From: JBCDIQ01 sp039024295
GTDB lineage: Bacteria > Bacteroidota > Bacteroidia > J057
Direction: 5' to 3'
Length of the DNA: 12,958 bases
NCBI GenBank assembly: GCA_039024295.1
Contig: JBCDIQ010000142.1
Coordinates: 1 to 12,958, forward strand
A program made the position numbers and the translations under genes. Shown in pieces: positions 1-6,333 of this stretch (positions within the stretch are counted from its first letter, which is position 1; the number at the start of each line of letters is the position of its first letter). The notes beneath the pieces are model-generated. The model was not told where the DNA came from. It did not search any database and worked only from the letters and a program-made list of their open reading frames with translations.

Positions 1-1
1 A

Positions 2-256
2 AGCTTCATTGACATTCTGATGCAGAAAGGATTCCAGATGAAAGGCACCGCCAGTATCGTGAAGAAAGGCGATGCGCATTTTTCAAGGATGGAGCAGGCT
101 CTGCTAGAATTGACTGAAGGAAAATTCCCGTTTTCAAGCATCACAGAAATAACCGTTGAGCAAGCTAAACCGATAATTGCTCCCAGGTATTTGCTGTATC
201 CAGAAACGACGGAAGCAGAACAGATAGCCGCTGCGAGGGAAGCTTATGGGTTATAA
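2..256 (+). CDS. Pyridoxamine 5'-phosphate oxidase-like flavoprotein, C-terminal part (5' end outside window)
   Basis: The reading frame is open from the first bases of the window, before the first ATG at 20 (upstream codons read S-F-I-D-I-L), so this is the 3' end of a longer gene; 84 codons and a TAA stop are visible. The stretch SFIDILMQKGFQMKGTA resembles the strand pair of small PPOX-like FMN-binding split-barrel proteins, where a conserved F-x-D...KGxQ-KG-A segment is followed by a helix and a closing strand. Here the helix is around DAHFSRMEQALLELTEG and the strand around ITEITVEQAKPI. The tail (LLYPETTEAEQIAAAREAYGL) is a helical extension. In this family such proteins bind FMN or related cofactors, but substrates vary widely, so no reaction is assigned. 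The FMN-binding N-terminal half is missing, which limits certainty. The next gene starts 84 bp downstream on the same strand. Confidence 0.6.
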   Translation, partial: SFIDILMQKGFQMKGTASIVKKGDAHFSRMEQALLELTEGKFPFSSITEITVEQAKPIIAPRYLLYPETTEAEQIAAAREAYGL

Positions 257-340
257 TTGGATCGGCAAGCACAACACATGCAAGTTTCTTCATATTGAAA
301 TTTTCAGTTTATTTATGCTCCATATCCATTTCCTATCTTC

Positions 341-916
341 ATGAACAAGCGAATCATCCTCTCCCTGATCATCGGAACGCTGTTGCTATTTGTCTGGAAT
401 GCCATTTCTTGGATGGCGCTCCCTTTTCATAGTCAATCCCTCAAAAATATTCCTGAAGGCATCGTCCAACTTGAGGCCATGAGACTACAAATGCCTGAAG
501 ATGGGGTGTATCATTACCCTGGACTTCCGGGGGAAAATACCTCCAAAACCCTGGATGAGATTGAGCATCAACTGCAACAAGGCCCGAGGATTACCCTCAT
601 GGTATACCGCAATCACCCTACTGCTCTTTTTGATCCCTCTACTTTTCTGTACAGCTTGCTCATCAACCTCCTGACGGCAGGCCTGACGCTTACCTTGATT
701 TCTTTCATTTCCCAACCGACCGCCAAAACAGTGATTTTAGCAACCCTAACGCTAGGGGTAATCGCTGCCGTGGTAAGCGATGTCAGCCAAATGAATTGGT
801 ACATGTTTCCCCTGGGGTACACCCTGGTGAATGTCGGTGACAAACTCATTTCTTTTGGCCTGTTAAGTGTATTATTTGCCTTCTACACCTTCAAAACTCC
901 CCAACATGCTAGATGA
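341..916 (+). CDS. Conserved hypothetical four-helix membrane protein
   Basis: A 191-residue protein that I cannot assign to a named family. An N-terminal hydrophobic helix (about residues 5-27) is followed by a polar segment of about 75 residues (28-100) rich in Pro, Gln and Glu. Three more hydrophobic helices follow at about 101-123, 129-147 and 156-183. If the first helix is an uncleaved anchor, the large polar loop probably sits on the periplasmic side and could be the functional part; this is inference from hydrophobicity only. The ATG at 341 is directly preceded by a TATCTTC stretch. The stop codon (914-916) lies inside the start of the next gene (ATG at 906), so the two are probably cotranscribed and translationally coupled. 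No catalytic motif, cysteine pair or metal-binding pattern is visible. It is a real gene rather than a shadow because the frame is long, the topology coherent and no better frame exists. Confidence 0.75.
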   Translation: MNKRIILSLIIGTLLLFVWNAISWMALPFHSQSLKNIPEGIVQLEAMRLQMPEDGVYHYPGLPGENTSKTLDEIEHQLQQGPRITLMVYRNHPTALFDPSTFLYSLLINLLTAGLTLTLISFISQPTAKTVILATLTLGVIAAVVSDVSQMNWYMFPLGYTLVNVGDKLISFGLLSVLFAFYTFKTPQHAR

Positions 917-1193
917 CAACAAAATCATGACCCTTCATCCCCAGGGTAAAAAAGGGGTAAACATCCTCAGAAGAAGATACGATGTGATCAAAGATTTCAT
1001 TGTACGTACCGTTGAGGAACACCAGGAAATCTCCTACGATGACTTGAATGACCTGGCAATAGAACAATTAACCGAAACCTTTGACGGAAAAGTGCTTTGG
1101 TACATTGTCACCGTTAAGCTTGACCTGGAAGCACGGGGCATCATTGAACGTATTCCCAAAACCAGCCCGCATAGGCTGCGTATGAAGGGATAG
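906..1193 (+). CDS. Small DUF6958-like protein, winged-helix-like
   Basis: A 95-residue protein if it starts at the ATG at 906; a second in-frame ATG at 927 would give 88 residues. The frame stays open upstream to an ATG at 867, but those codons lie inside the preceding membrane-protein gene, so I prefer 906. The body reads like the small bacterial family I know as DUF6958: a G-K-x-G segment, a basic helix (LRRRYDVIKDFIVRTVEEH), an acidic helix (YDDLNDLAIEQL), then W-Y-x-x-x-V-K-L-D-L-E-A-R-G-I-I-E-R and a closing S-P-x-R-L-R. The helix pattern followed by LEARGIIERI and a basic strand looks like a winged helix-turn-helix, so nucleic-acid binding is plausible but unproven. It overlaps the upstream gene by 11 bp. 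The family name is recalled from the sequence pattern, not searched. Confidence 0.7.
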   Translation: MLDDNKIMTLHPQGKKGVNILRRRYDVIKDFIVRTVEEHQEISYDDLNDLAIEQLTETFDGKVLWYIVTVKLDLEARGIIERIPKTSPHRLRMKG

Positions 1194-1271
1194 AAAAATT
1201 CTAACAGGGGAGTTAGCTACAAAATTCCTTTCCACTTCTACATTCAGATTCCCCATTCAGCATCACAACTC

Positions 1272-2042
1272 ATGAAAACCCTCACTGCTTTCCTGCTTTT
1301 ATTTGGGTTCTTTCAGGCCGGGGTTGCCCAGATAAGCCCCCCTACTCACATAAATGGTAAACCCATGGCAGTAGGAGCTTATATAGTTGACTCAACCGAA
1401 AGGATTTTGATCAAAAATGGCCAATGGGAATTCTACTATGATAACGGCAATTTGAGTAGTAAGGGCACGTATGATTCTGGCCAGAAGGTGGGAGAATGGG
1501 TCACTTATAATTACTTGGGGAAAATTGAGTCTCGCGGTTTCTATTGCTACGACTCTCTTGTGGATGTACGACAAATGGGAATAGAGAAAAGAAAAGCAGA
1601 TTCAATATCAGAGTTGAGGACACCTGAGGATTGGGGCTTTGCATCCGAATACCCTAAGGATAAGGATTCGGTTAGCCTTGATGAATGGGGGTTTGAAGAA
1701 GAATCCTCAGCAAGTATCCCTACTAATTCACAACCAAAGTTATTCAGCAGGGATTATTTGAAGAAAGAAATAATTATTGAGCTAATAATTATTGAGTTAG
1801 ATAAAACCAAGGACTCCACCTATATTCAAAAAATAAGTGACCCAAAAGAAGTTTCTCGTTATGCTGATGAAGGGGCATTTGCTGGCGTTGACGAATGGGG
1901 ATTTGAAGATGTATTGTTTGTTAAAGACCTTGAGGAAAGAATAATAAACCGGAAAATCAACAACCAAATCTGGTACGAACCACAATCCTCCAAAGAATGC
2001 GGAACCTGGGAGGTTTTTACCTACAAATTACCAGAAGAATAA
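1272..2042 (+). CDS. Secreted MORN-repeat protein with WGFE repeats
   Basis: A 256-residue protein starting with a clear signal peptide (MKTLTAFLLLFGFFQAGVAQ, cleavage probably after A19 or Q20). Residues about 50-91 hold two to three MORN-type (YwqK-like) units: GQWEFYYDNGNL, KGTYDSGQKVGEW and YNYLGKIESRGFY, following the G-x-W-x-x-Y-x-x-G-x-L pattern. MORN units of this kind are common in exported Bacteroidota proteins, where the role is usually unknown. The rest is unusual. A D/E-D/E-W-G-F motif occurs three times (W121, W139 and W209), and residues 167-176 are an exact pentapeptide duplication, IIIEL-IIIEL. The C-terminus is short and polar with no sorting domain, so the protein is more likely periplasmic than T9SS cargo. 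It stands alone, 78 bp after the DUF6958-like gene and convergent with tetR. The toxin-antitoxin name often attached to YwqK-like repeats is not supported here. Confidence 0.72.
   Translation: MKTLTAFLLLFGFFQAGVAQISPPTHINGKPMAVGAYIVDSTERILIKNGQWEFYYDNGNLSSKGTYDSGQKVGEWVTYNYLGKIESRGFYCYDSLVDVRQMGIEKRKADSISELRTPEDWGFASEYPKDKDSVSLDEWGFEEESSASIPTNSQPKLFSRDYLKKEIIIELIIIELDKTKDSTYIQKISDPKEVSRYADEGAFAGVDEWGFEDVLFVKDLEERIINRKINNQIWYEPQSSKECGTWEVFTYKLPEE
1770..1799 (+). repeat. In-frame 15-bp tandem duplication in the MORN gene
   Basis: Two adjacent 15-bp units, ATAATTATTGAGCTA (1770-1784) and ATAATTATTGAGTTA (1785-1799), differ by one synonymous base (C to T). They fall exactly on codon boundaries and encode IIIEL twice (residues 167-176). 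The near identity suggests a recent slippage duplication. Confidence 0.9.
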
Positions 2043-2082
2043 CCCACAGGAGACCCAACAAGGGACACGCAATAGCAAGTTC

Positions 2083-2715
2083 TTACCCAGCCTGCTCAGG
2101 GAAAAGACCCCTAAATTCATGTTTGCCGGACGCTTTCAAATAGGGATACATCATGGAGAGCAACTGAAACGATGCTTCAGGAACAAGCTCAGTCTCCTCC
2201 TTTTCATGCATATATAAGCCAGAAGCATACAACCAGGTATTGCTGTACCCCATCATCCTTTCTGCCAGAAACTGATATTCCTTCTCAAACGAAGCGGGCT
2301 TCATCAGGTTTTGGTTGATAAAGAAATTGAACACATACTGGTAACCCATGAGTCGCTCCTTTCTAACGGCCTCAAAATGGGCCCGTATTTTCTTGTTGGC
2401 TCTCAACAGGTTATACAAATCCGTCCAGAAAAACCGATAGGCAATCATTCTTTCCATGCTGGTCTGAACTTCCGATTTCATGTGAGCCAACGAAAGTTTT
2501 TGCTCCTCCAGGCCCGCTACCCGATTGTCAAAAACCTCCACCATCTCCACATACAGGGCTTCCAGAATATCCTCCCGTTTCCGAAAGTGATAGTTGAGGT
2601 TCCCGGAACTCATTTCCAGGTCCGTCGCGATCATCCGAATGGTCACCTGGCTGTACCCCAGCTCATTGAACAACGCCCTTGCCTTATCAAGGATTTTTTT
2701 TCTGGTATTCCCCAT
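2083..2715 (-). CDS. TetR/AcrR-family transcriptional repressor
   Basis: A 210-residue protein with the N-terminal TetR DNA-binding domain in about residues 3-55. Helix 1 is RKKILDKARALFNELGYSQ, the helix-turn-helix is VTIRMIATDLEMSSGNLNYHF, and the following RKREDILEALY is the usual TetR continuation. S37-G38 and the N-x-x-Y-H-F segment match the family's DNA-recognition helix. The remaining ~150 residues are helical and would form the ligand-binding and dimerisation domain; nothing in them identifies the ligand. Length is normal for the family. The start (ATG complement at 2713-2715) abuts an 18-bp repeat in the gap to the divergent hydrolase gene, which implies autoregulation and control of the neighbour. 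Its 3' end faces the MORN gene 40 bp away. Repressor function is inferred from family behaviour and from the position of the repeats. Confidence 0.93.
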   Translation of the reverse strand: MGNTRKKILDKARALFNELGYSQVTIRMIATDLEMSSGNLNYHFRKREDILEALYVEMVEVFDNRVAGLEEQKLSLAHMKSEVQTSMERMIAYRFFWTDLYNLLRANKKIRAHFEAVRKERLMGYQYVFNFFINQNLMKPASFEKEYQFLAERMMGYSNTWLYASGLYMHEKEETELVPEASFQLLSMMYPYLKASGKHEFRGLFPEQAG

Positions 2716-2732
2716 TAGTAAACTTGTCCTAA
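2715..2732. promoter_or_regulatory. Putative TetR operator, copy 1
   Basis: TTAGTAAACTTGTCCTAA is the first of two 18-bp direct repeats between tetR and the hydrolase gene. Its ends are inverted (TTAG...CTAA), giving an imperfect palindrome of the kind TetR dimers bind. It touches the tetR start codon. Its internal TTG (2724-2726) also sits where the -33 element of the hydrolase promoter would lie. Confidence 0.6.
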
Positions 2733-2754
2733 TAATTCATTTTTAGTAAACTTG
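2724..2754 (+). promoter_or_regulatory. Putative Bacteroidota-type promoter of the hydrolase gene
   Basis: TTG at 2724-2726 (-33-like) and TAAACTTG at 2747-2754 (-7-like) are separated by 20 bp, close to the usual spacing for the primary sigma factor of this phylum. Transcription would start around 2760, a few bases before the ATG at 2771. Both elements lie inside the direct repeats. Confidence 0.5.
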
Positions 2755-2760
2755 CCCTAA
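2743..2760. promoter_or_regulatory. Putative TetR operator, copy 2
   Basis: TTAGTAAACTTGCCCTAA matches copy 1 at 17 of 18 bases and starts 28 bp after it. It contains TAAACTTG (2747-2754), one base from the Bacteroidota -7 consensus TAnnTTTG, so a bound repressor would cover the promoter core. The hydrolase ATG lies 10 bp downstream. Confidence 0.6.
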
Positions 2761-2770
2761 AATTACACAT

Positions 2771-3649
2771 ATGCCTTCATTTTTTAAATCTGAACCAGGA
2801 AAAAAAGAGGTTATCGACCTCTACGACCAAAAGCTGGCAGAGCTCAACATTGAATATAAGACCCTGGAGCTGGATACTTCTTTTGGAAAAACGCATGTGA
2901 TCGTAACCGGAGATGCTGAAAACCCTCCTCTCATATTGGTTCATGGCTCTAATGGCTGCGCCCCCATCGCCCTGGAATGCTACCCCAACCTGAGCTCAAC
3001 CTACCAGGTCTTTGCGGTGGATGTGCCTGCCCAGCCTAATAAAAGTGAAGGCATCCGGCCCAGCATGAAGGATGATTCCTACGGCAGGTGGATGAATGAG
3101 GTCATGGGCATCCTGGAGTTACAAGACGTTGTATTGGCTGGTTTTTCCTTTGGCGGACTCATCATCCTGAAAACCCTCATCTATGATGCGTCCAGGGTCA
3201 AAGAAGTATTCCTGGCCTCACCAGCCTATATCGTTAATGGAAATCCATTGAAGGCACTTATCAATATTTTCATCCCCATGAAACGGTACATGAAGACCCA
3301 AAAGGTGAAGCATATTGAGAAATTCCTCGCAGTACTTTTCACTGAAAGGGATGAATTTGCTGTAAAATTTCTCTCAAAGGTGTTTGTCCATTTTGAAATG
3401 GATTTCACCCCTGTGCCCGTTTTGTCCAAACAAGAAGCTAGCGCCATCCAAACGCCTATCACCCTCATCGCCGCCAAAAACGACGCGATATTTCCTGGCG
3501 AGAAAATGATAAAACGAGCAAAAAAGCTCCTTCCCACCATCAAGCATATATCGCTCCTGGAAACCTCAAAGCATGTACAGGACTCAGCAGGCAATAGAAT
3601 CGTAGAACAATTGATGCTGGAAGTTGACCAACCTGTGTATGAGCAATAA
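2771..3649 (+). CDS. Alpha/beta-fold hydrolase under probable TetR control
   Basis: A 292-residue alpha/beta hydrolase with all the expected landmarks. The oxyanion-loop HG motif is in LILVHGSNG (H58-G59), and FAVDVPAQPNKSEG follows as the strand-4 region. The nucleophile elbow is GFSFGG with Ser126, the acid is Asp238 in AAKNDAIFPG, and the base is His268 in TSKHVQ. No signal peptide is visible, so it is probably cytoplasmic. The cap region (about 155-220) is basic and hydrophobic (FIPMKRYMKTQKVKHIEKFL), which may suit a lipophilic substrate. Family members include esterases, lactonases, epoxide hydrolases and C-C bond hydrolases; the sequence does not decide between them. It is divergently transcribed from tetR across 55 bp with paired repeats, suggesting induction by the substrate or a related compound. 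Its stop lies 3 bp from the stop of the convergent T9SS gene. Confidence 0.92.
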   Translation: MPSFFKSEPGKKEVIDLYDQKLAELNIEYKTLELDTSFGKTHVIVTGDAENPPLILVHGSNGCAPIALECYPNLSSTYQVFAVDVPAQPNKSEGIRPSMKDDSYGRWMNEVMGILELQDVVLAGFSFGGLIILKTLIYDASRVKEVFLASPAYIVNGNPLKALINIFIPMKRYMKTQKVKHIEKFLAVLFTERDEFAVKFLSKVFVHFEMDFTPVPVLSKQEASAIQTPITLIAAKNDAIFPGEKMIKRAKKLLPTIKHISLLETSKHVQDSAGNRIVEQLMLEVDQPVYEQ

Positions 3650-3652
3650 GAT

Positions 3653-6136
3653 TTATTCCAGCTTCACAATACGCCGCACATAGGTCTGATCCTCAATCGT
3701 GATAGATAAGTGATACACGGCTGCACGCAACCTGGAAATATCAACCTCCAATTCGTATGATCCTGCTTCCATTTCAAGGGGATCTTGAACCCCGAGAACT
3801 GGCCGCCCCATCATATCCCTTAGCTCTGCCTGGACCCTCGAAGTTTTTTTAAGGCTGTAAGCCAGGGTAAACCTGCCCGTATTGGGGTTAGGATAGACTT
3901 TGGGAGAACCCAGAGAGGCTTCAAAAATTGAATCTCCCTGGAAAGCCGTTTCTTGTTGGGGTCCAAATCCTCTGAGGGAAATCAAATTAGCCTTGTAGGT
4001 ATTGCCGGAACAGTACTTGTCAAGTTCTCCTGGGGAGTAAGGTAAATTAGGGGAAGCACACCCAATAATGACCTCAATTCCTGTTTCTTGCTGTGAATTC
4101 GGATCAACCTGAGCAGAAGGTTGCACCTCAATATTTGCACCTGCTGATAATCGAATAGGCCCCACTTCTGCAGAAGCATCAACTATTATGTTTCGCCATG
4201 CACGAATATCTTCGTTTACTGTTCCCATAAGGGTAGTATCAAATGGAATGCGAGGGCTTTCAACAAGTGGCTCGTTCACAGTTTGCAATTTTACTGGATA
4301 GGTAATGACCTGCTGAGAGATGAGTGGCATACCATTTCTGCCAAGTCTGGCACTCAGGTAGGTATTGGCAAAGCGCAGGTACACCTTCGGCTGGCTTTCT
4401 CGCCAGGCAATTCCTCCTCTGCAGCTGATATGTTCCCTATCCAGGTACCCGGTAAGCTCCCCCAGGCATTCAAGTGGCAAAAAAGGCGTGGCATACATCC
4501 CCGGAATGGTGTCAATGGCCTCAATGTTCCCTAATGCTGCGTCTCGAGTAAAATATTCCCCCTCATCATTACTTTCGCTGAAAGGCCGCTGATCGATAAT
4601 GAGGGCTGCTGTGATACGAGATCGCTCCAGATTCAGACGAGCTGCTGGGTTGATGGCATATTGTATGTCGGTTGCAAGCCTAAAAGAGGTCGATTCGTCG
4701 ATTATATTTTCATAGACAGGGGCCTCTCCGTCGATTTGTGATACCCCAAATTGAACCCCACAGGTCGCACCCTGCCGGCTTTCTTCTTTTTTTGTGTACA
4801 CTTCAACTGTGGGGGTCTCTAATAGGGCAAAAACCCCTAATTTTTCATTATAGATGGGATAAAAGGGCTGTCTGGGATAGTTACCCTCCGGCAATTCCCA
4901 CGAATCTTTGCTCCCTGGCACGGCAAACTCGGTAGCGTCAGTCCGGTAGTCGTCTTTAATCTCACCTGTAAGGGTGGTTTCTGCCCGAAGTCTAGCGGGA
5001 ATGGAGTTCAGCCGCTGAGGCCCCTGCTCACTATTCCGAGTTCGCATCATGTTTTGGGAAAATCCATAGTACCTCGCAGCAAATTGAAGCCTCTGGGCAT
5101 ATTCATCCATCGTGCTGGTGGTGTTCTCATAGATCAAACTGGCCGGAAACCCGCTTGAAACTCCCGGAATAAATGCCCCATTTACAAGACCAGTTTGAAG
5201 GTCTAACAGGGATATGGCAGCGGGTGCATCATCAGAAGCCGCAGCAAGAATAACGGCATCATCAAAAAATCGATCTGGGGTGTACCCCACCTGCAGGCCT
5301 CCTGTGAGGGAGAAGCCTTTTGCGCGATATACGCTCATCCAATTACGAGCAATGAAGTCAGGCCCTGATGGGTGTCTATACCGTTCTAATAAATTCAGTC
5401 TGGGGGCTCCTTTTCCTATCAGTCCTGCATTGAGATACTCAGGAGGATTGACTTCCATCTTGATTGACATCTTTTGGTTACATACGCAAGGGTCATATGC
5501 CATAGGAAAAGCACTGTGCATCAGCTGTAGACCAGACCTGCTTAACAGCGAATTCGTCTGAACCACAAAGGTGGTGGTGGAGTCATCGAGGGGCTGGGCT
5601 AAAGGTTGCATCAACCCAAATATCCCACTGACTCCATATTCAGATCGCTTTGGCAACCCTGGCAATGTTTGGATGAGTTTTGTCCCGAAAAGGCCAAGTT
5701 CGTCAGAATTACTGGTGGTAAACACATGGAGCATACCGCTGTGGCGGTTGTAGAGAATTAAATTGGGGAGTGTACCGCCATTCTGAAACATATTCCCATC
5801 CTGCCCTACCCCAAACCCATAGAGCACCATTTCCCAGCCATCTTCTGGGTGAAAGTCGCTGGAATCTGCCTTGGCGAGGTAGTTGAGGTCAATACTATTA
5901 TTGAAATAAGGGTTAGAATAGGAATCCAATTGGTTAAATGGCCTCCCCACCAGCGAAACAGGAGAAATGAGTTTATCCATCCAGGTATAGCGATTGGCTA
6001 ATTCTGGTCGCTCATTATTGTATGCCTTCCCAGGACGAGGGTCTGTGCTGATGCCCACAGAATCAAAACAAACTTGGGCATGAAGGGAGAAGATGGAAAG
6101 GGATGTGAGGATAAATAGAAGTACACGTAGTTTCAT
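3653..6136 (-). CDS. Large secreted protein with T9SS type A sorting domain, function unknown
   Basis: An 827-residue protein with a signal peptide (MKLRVLLFILTSLSIFSLHA, cleavage near residue 20) and a C-terminal T9SS type A sorting domain from about residue 742. The latter shows K-V-Y-P-N-P-N-T-G-R-F, the middle DMMGRPVL motif and the final YVRRIVKLE. It should therefore cross the outer membrane and be released or anchored at the surface, with the tail removed. I recognise no enzyme domain in the ~720 residues between. Visible features are an early aromatic and Asn-rich region (YSNPYFNNSIDLNYL), the segment DGWEMVLYGFGVGQDGN (about 99-114), a C-x-C pair in YDPCVCNQK, and strand-rich sequence throughout. 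Residues about 650-693 (SAEVGPIRLSAGANIEVQPSAQVD...GC) resemble the beta-stack linker often found just before such tails. It may be a structural surface protein. It ends 3 bp from the hydrolase gene and is divergent from the DUF2797 gene. Confidence 0.88.
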   Translation of the reverse strand: MKLRVLLFILTSLSIFSLHAQVCFDSVGISTDPRPGKAYNNERPELANRYTWMDKLISPVSLVGRPFNQLDSYSNPYFNNSIDLNYLAKADSSDFHPEDGWEMVLYGFGVGQDGNMFQNGGTLPNLILYNRHSGMLHVFTTSNSDELGLFGTKLIQTLPGLPKRSEYGVSGIFGLMQPLAQPLDDSTTTFVVQTNSLLSRSGLQLMHSAFPMAYDPCVCNQKMSIKMEVNPPEYLNAGLIGKGAPRLNLLERYRHPSGPDFIARNWMSVYRAKGFSLTGGLQVGYTPDRFFDDAVILAAASDDAPAAISLLDLQTGLVNGAFIPGVSSGFPASLIYENTTSTMDEYAQRLQFAARYYGFSQNMMRTRNSEQGPQRLNSIPARLRAETTLTGEIKDDYRTDATEFAVPGSKDSWELPEGNYPRQPFYPIYNEKLGVFALLETPTVEVYTKKEESRQGATCGVQFGVSQIDGEAPVYENIIDESTSFRLATDIQYAINPAARLNLERSRITAALIIDQRPFSESNDEGEYFTRDAALGNIEAIDTIPGMYATPFLPLECLGELTGYLDREHISCRGGIAWRESQPKVYLRFANTYLSARLGRNGMPLISQQVITYPVKLQTVNEPLVESPRIPFDTTLMGTVNEDIRAWRNIIVDASAEVGPIRLSAGANIEVQPSAQVDPNSQQETGIEVIIGCASPNLPYSPGELDKYCSGNTYKANLISLRGFGPQQETAFQGDSIFEASLGSPKVYPNPNTGRFTLAYSLKKTSRVQAELRDMMGRPVLGVQDPLEMEAGSYELEVDISRLRAAVYHLSITIEDQTYVRRIVKLE

Positions 6137-6193
6137 GGAAAGGGATATGTTAGTTTGTTCTAGGTAATTGATCCAAGTTCAGTGGTTAAAATA

Positions 6194-6215
6194 AGGGATA
6201 ACGAAACCTATCCCT
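6194..6215. repeat. Inverted repeat between the T9SS and DUF2797 genes
   Basis: Perfect 7-bp arms AGGGATA (6194-6200) and TATCCCT (6209-6215) flank an 8-base spacer. A third copy of AGGGATA sits at 6141-6147, just upstream of the T9SS start codon. This could be a regulator site for either divergent gene or a weak hairpin in a leader; the sequence does not tell which. Confidence 0.4.
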
Positions 6216-6321
6216 ATGACTTAATTCATCTTCCATATATAAATTTTCCCATATCAAAACCAATGTATTTATAAAATGGTTTGTTCCTCCACAAAAATCT
6301 TCCCCCTTCCAGATTGTTTCC

Positions 6322-6329
6322 TACCTTCG
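6322..6329 (+). promoter_or_regulatory. Possible -7 promoter box for the DUF2797 gene
   Basis: TACCTTCG fits the TAnnTTTG pattern with one change and lies 4 bases before the ATG at 6334. If used, the transcript would be almost leaderless. No convincing -33 TTG lies at the right distance upstream, so this is tentative. Confidence 0.3.
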
Positions 6330-6333
6330 CCCT

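Noticed and set aside
1..6. The window begins exactly with a HindIII site (AAGCTT).
   Set aside because: It may reflect a cloned-insert boundary or chance; it carries no biological meaning on its own.
867..905. Upstream ATG extension of the DUF6958-like gene.
   Set aside because: The 13 extra residues lie inside the membrane-protein gene and do not resemble the family N-terminus.
1201..1216. CTAAC-N6-GTTAG inverted repeat after the DUF6958-like gene.
   Set aside because: Only 5-bp AT-rich arms and no T-run; too weak to call a terminator.
1272..2042. Toxin-antitoxin (YwqK antitoxin) interpretation of the MORN gene.
   Set aside because: The protein is exported, no toxin gene is adjacent, and the name is a generic label for MORN-like repeats.
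2311..2718. 135-codon plus-strand frame opposite tetR.
   Set aside because: Antisense shadow of a clear TetR gene; the translation shows no domain logic.
5214..5561. 115-codon plus-strand frame opposite the T9SS gene.
   Set aside because: Antisense shadow; the minus-strand protein has both a signal peptide and a sorting tail and explains the region.
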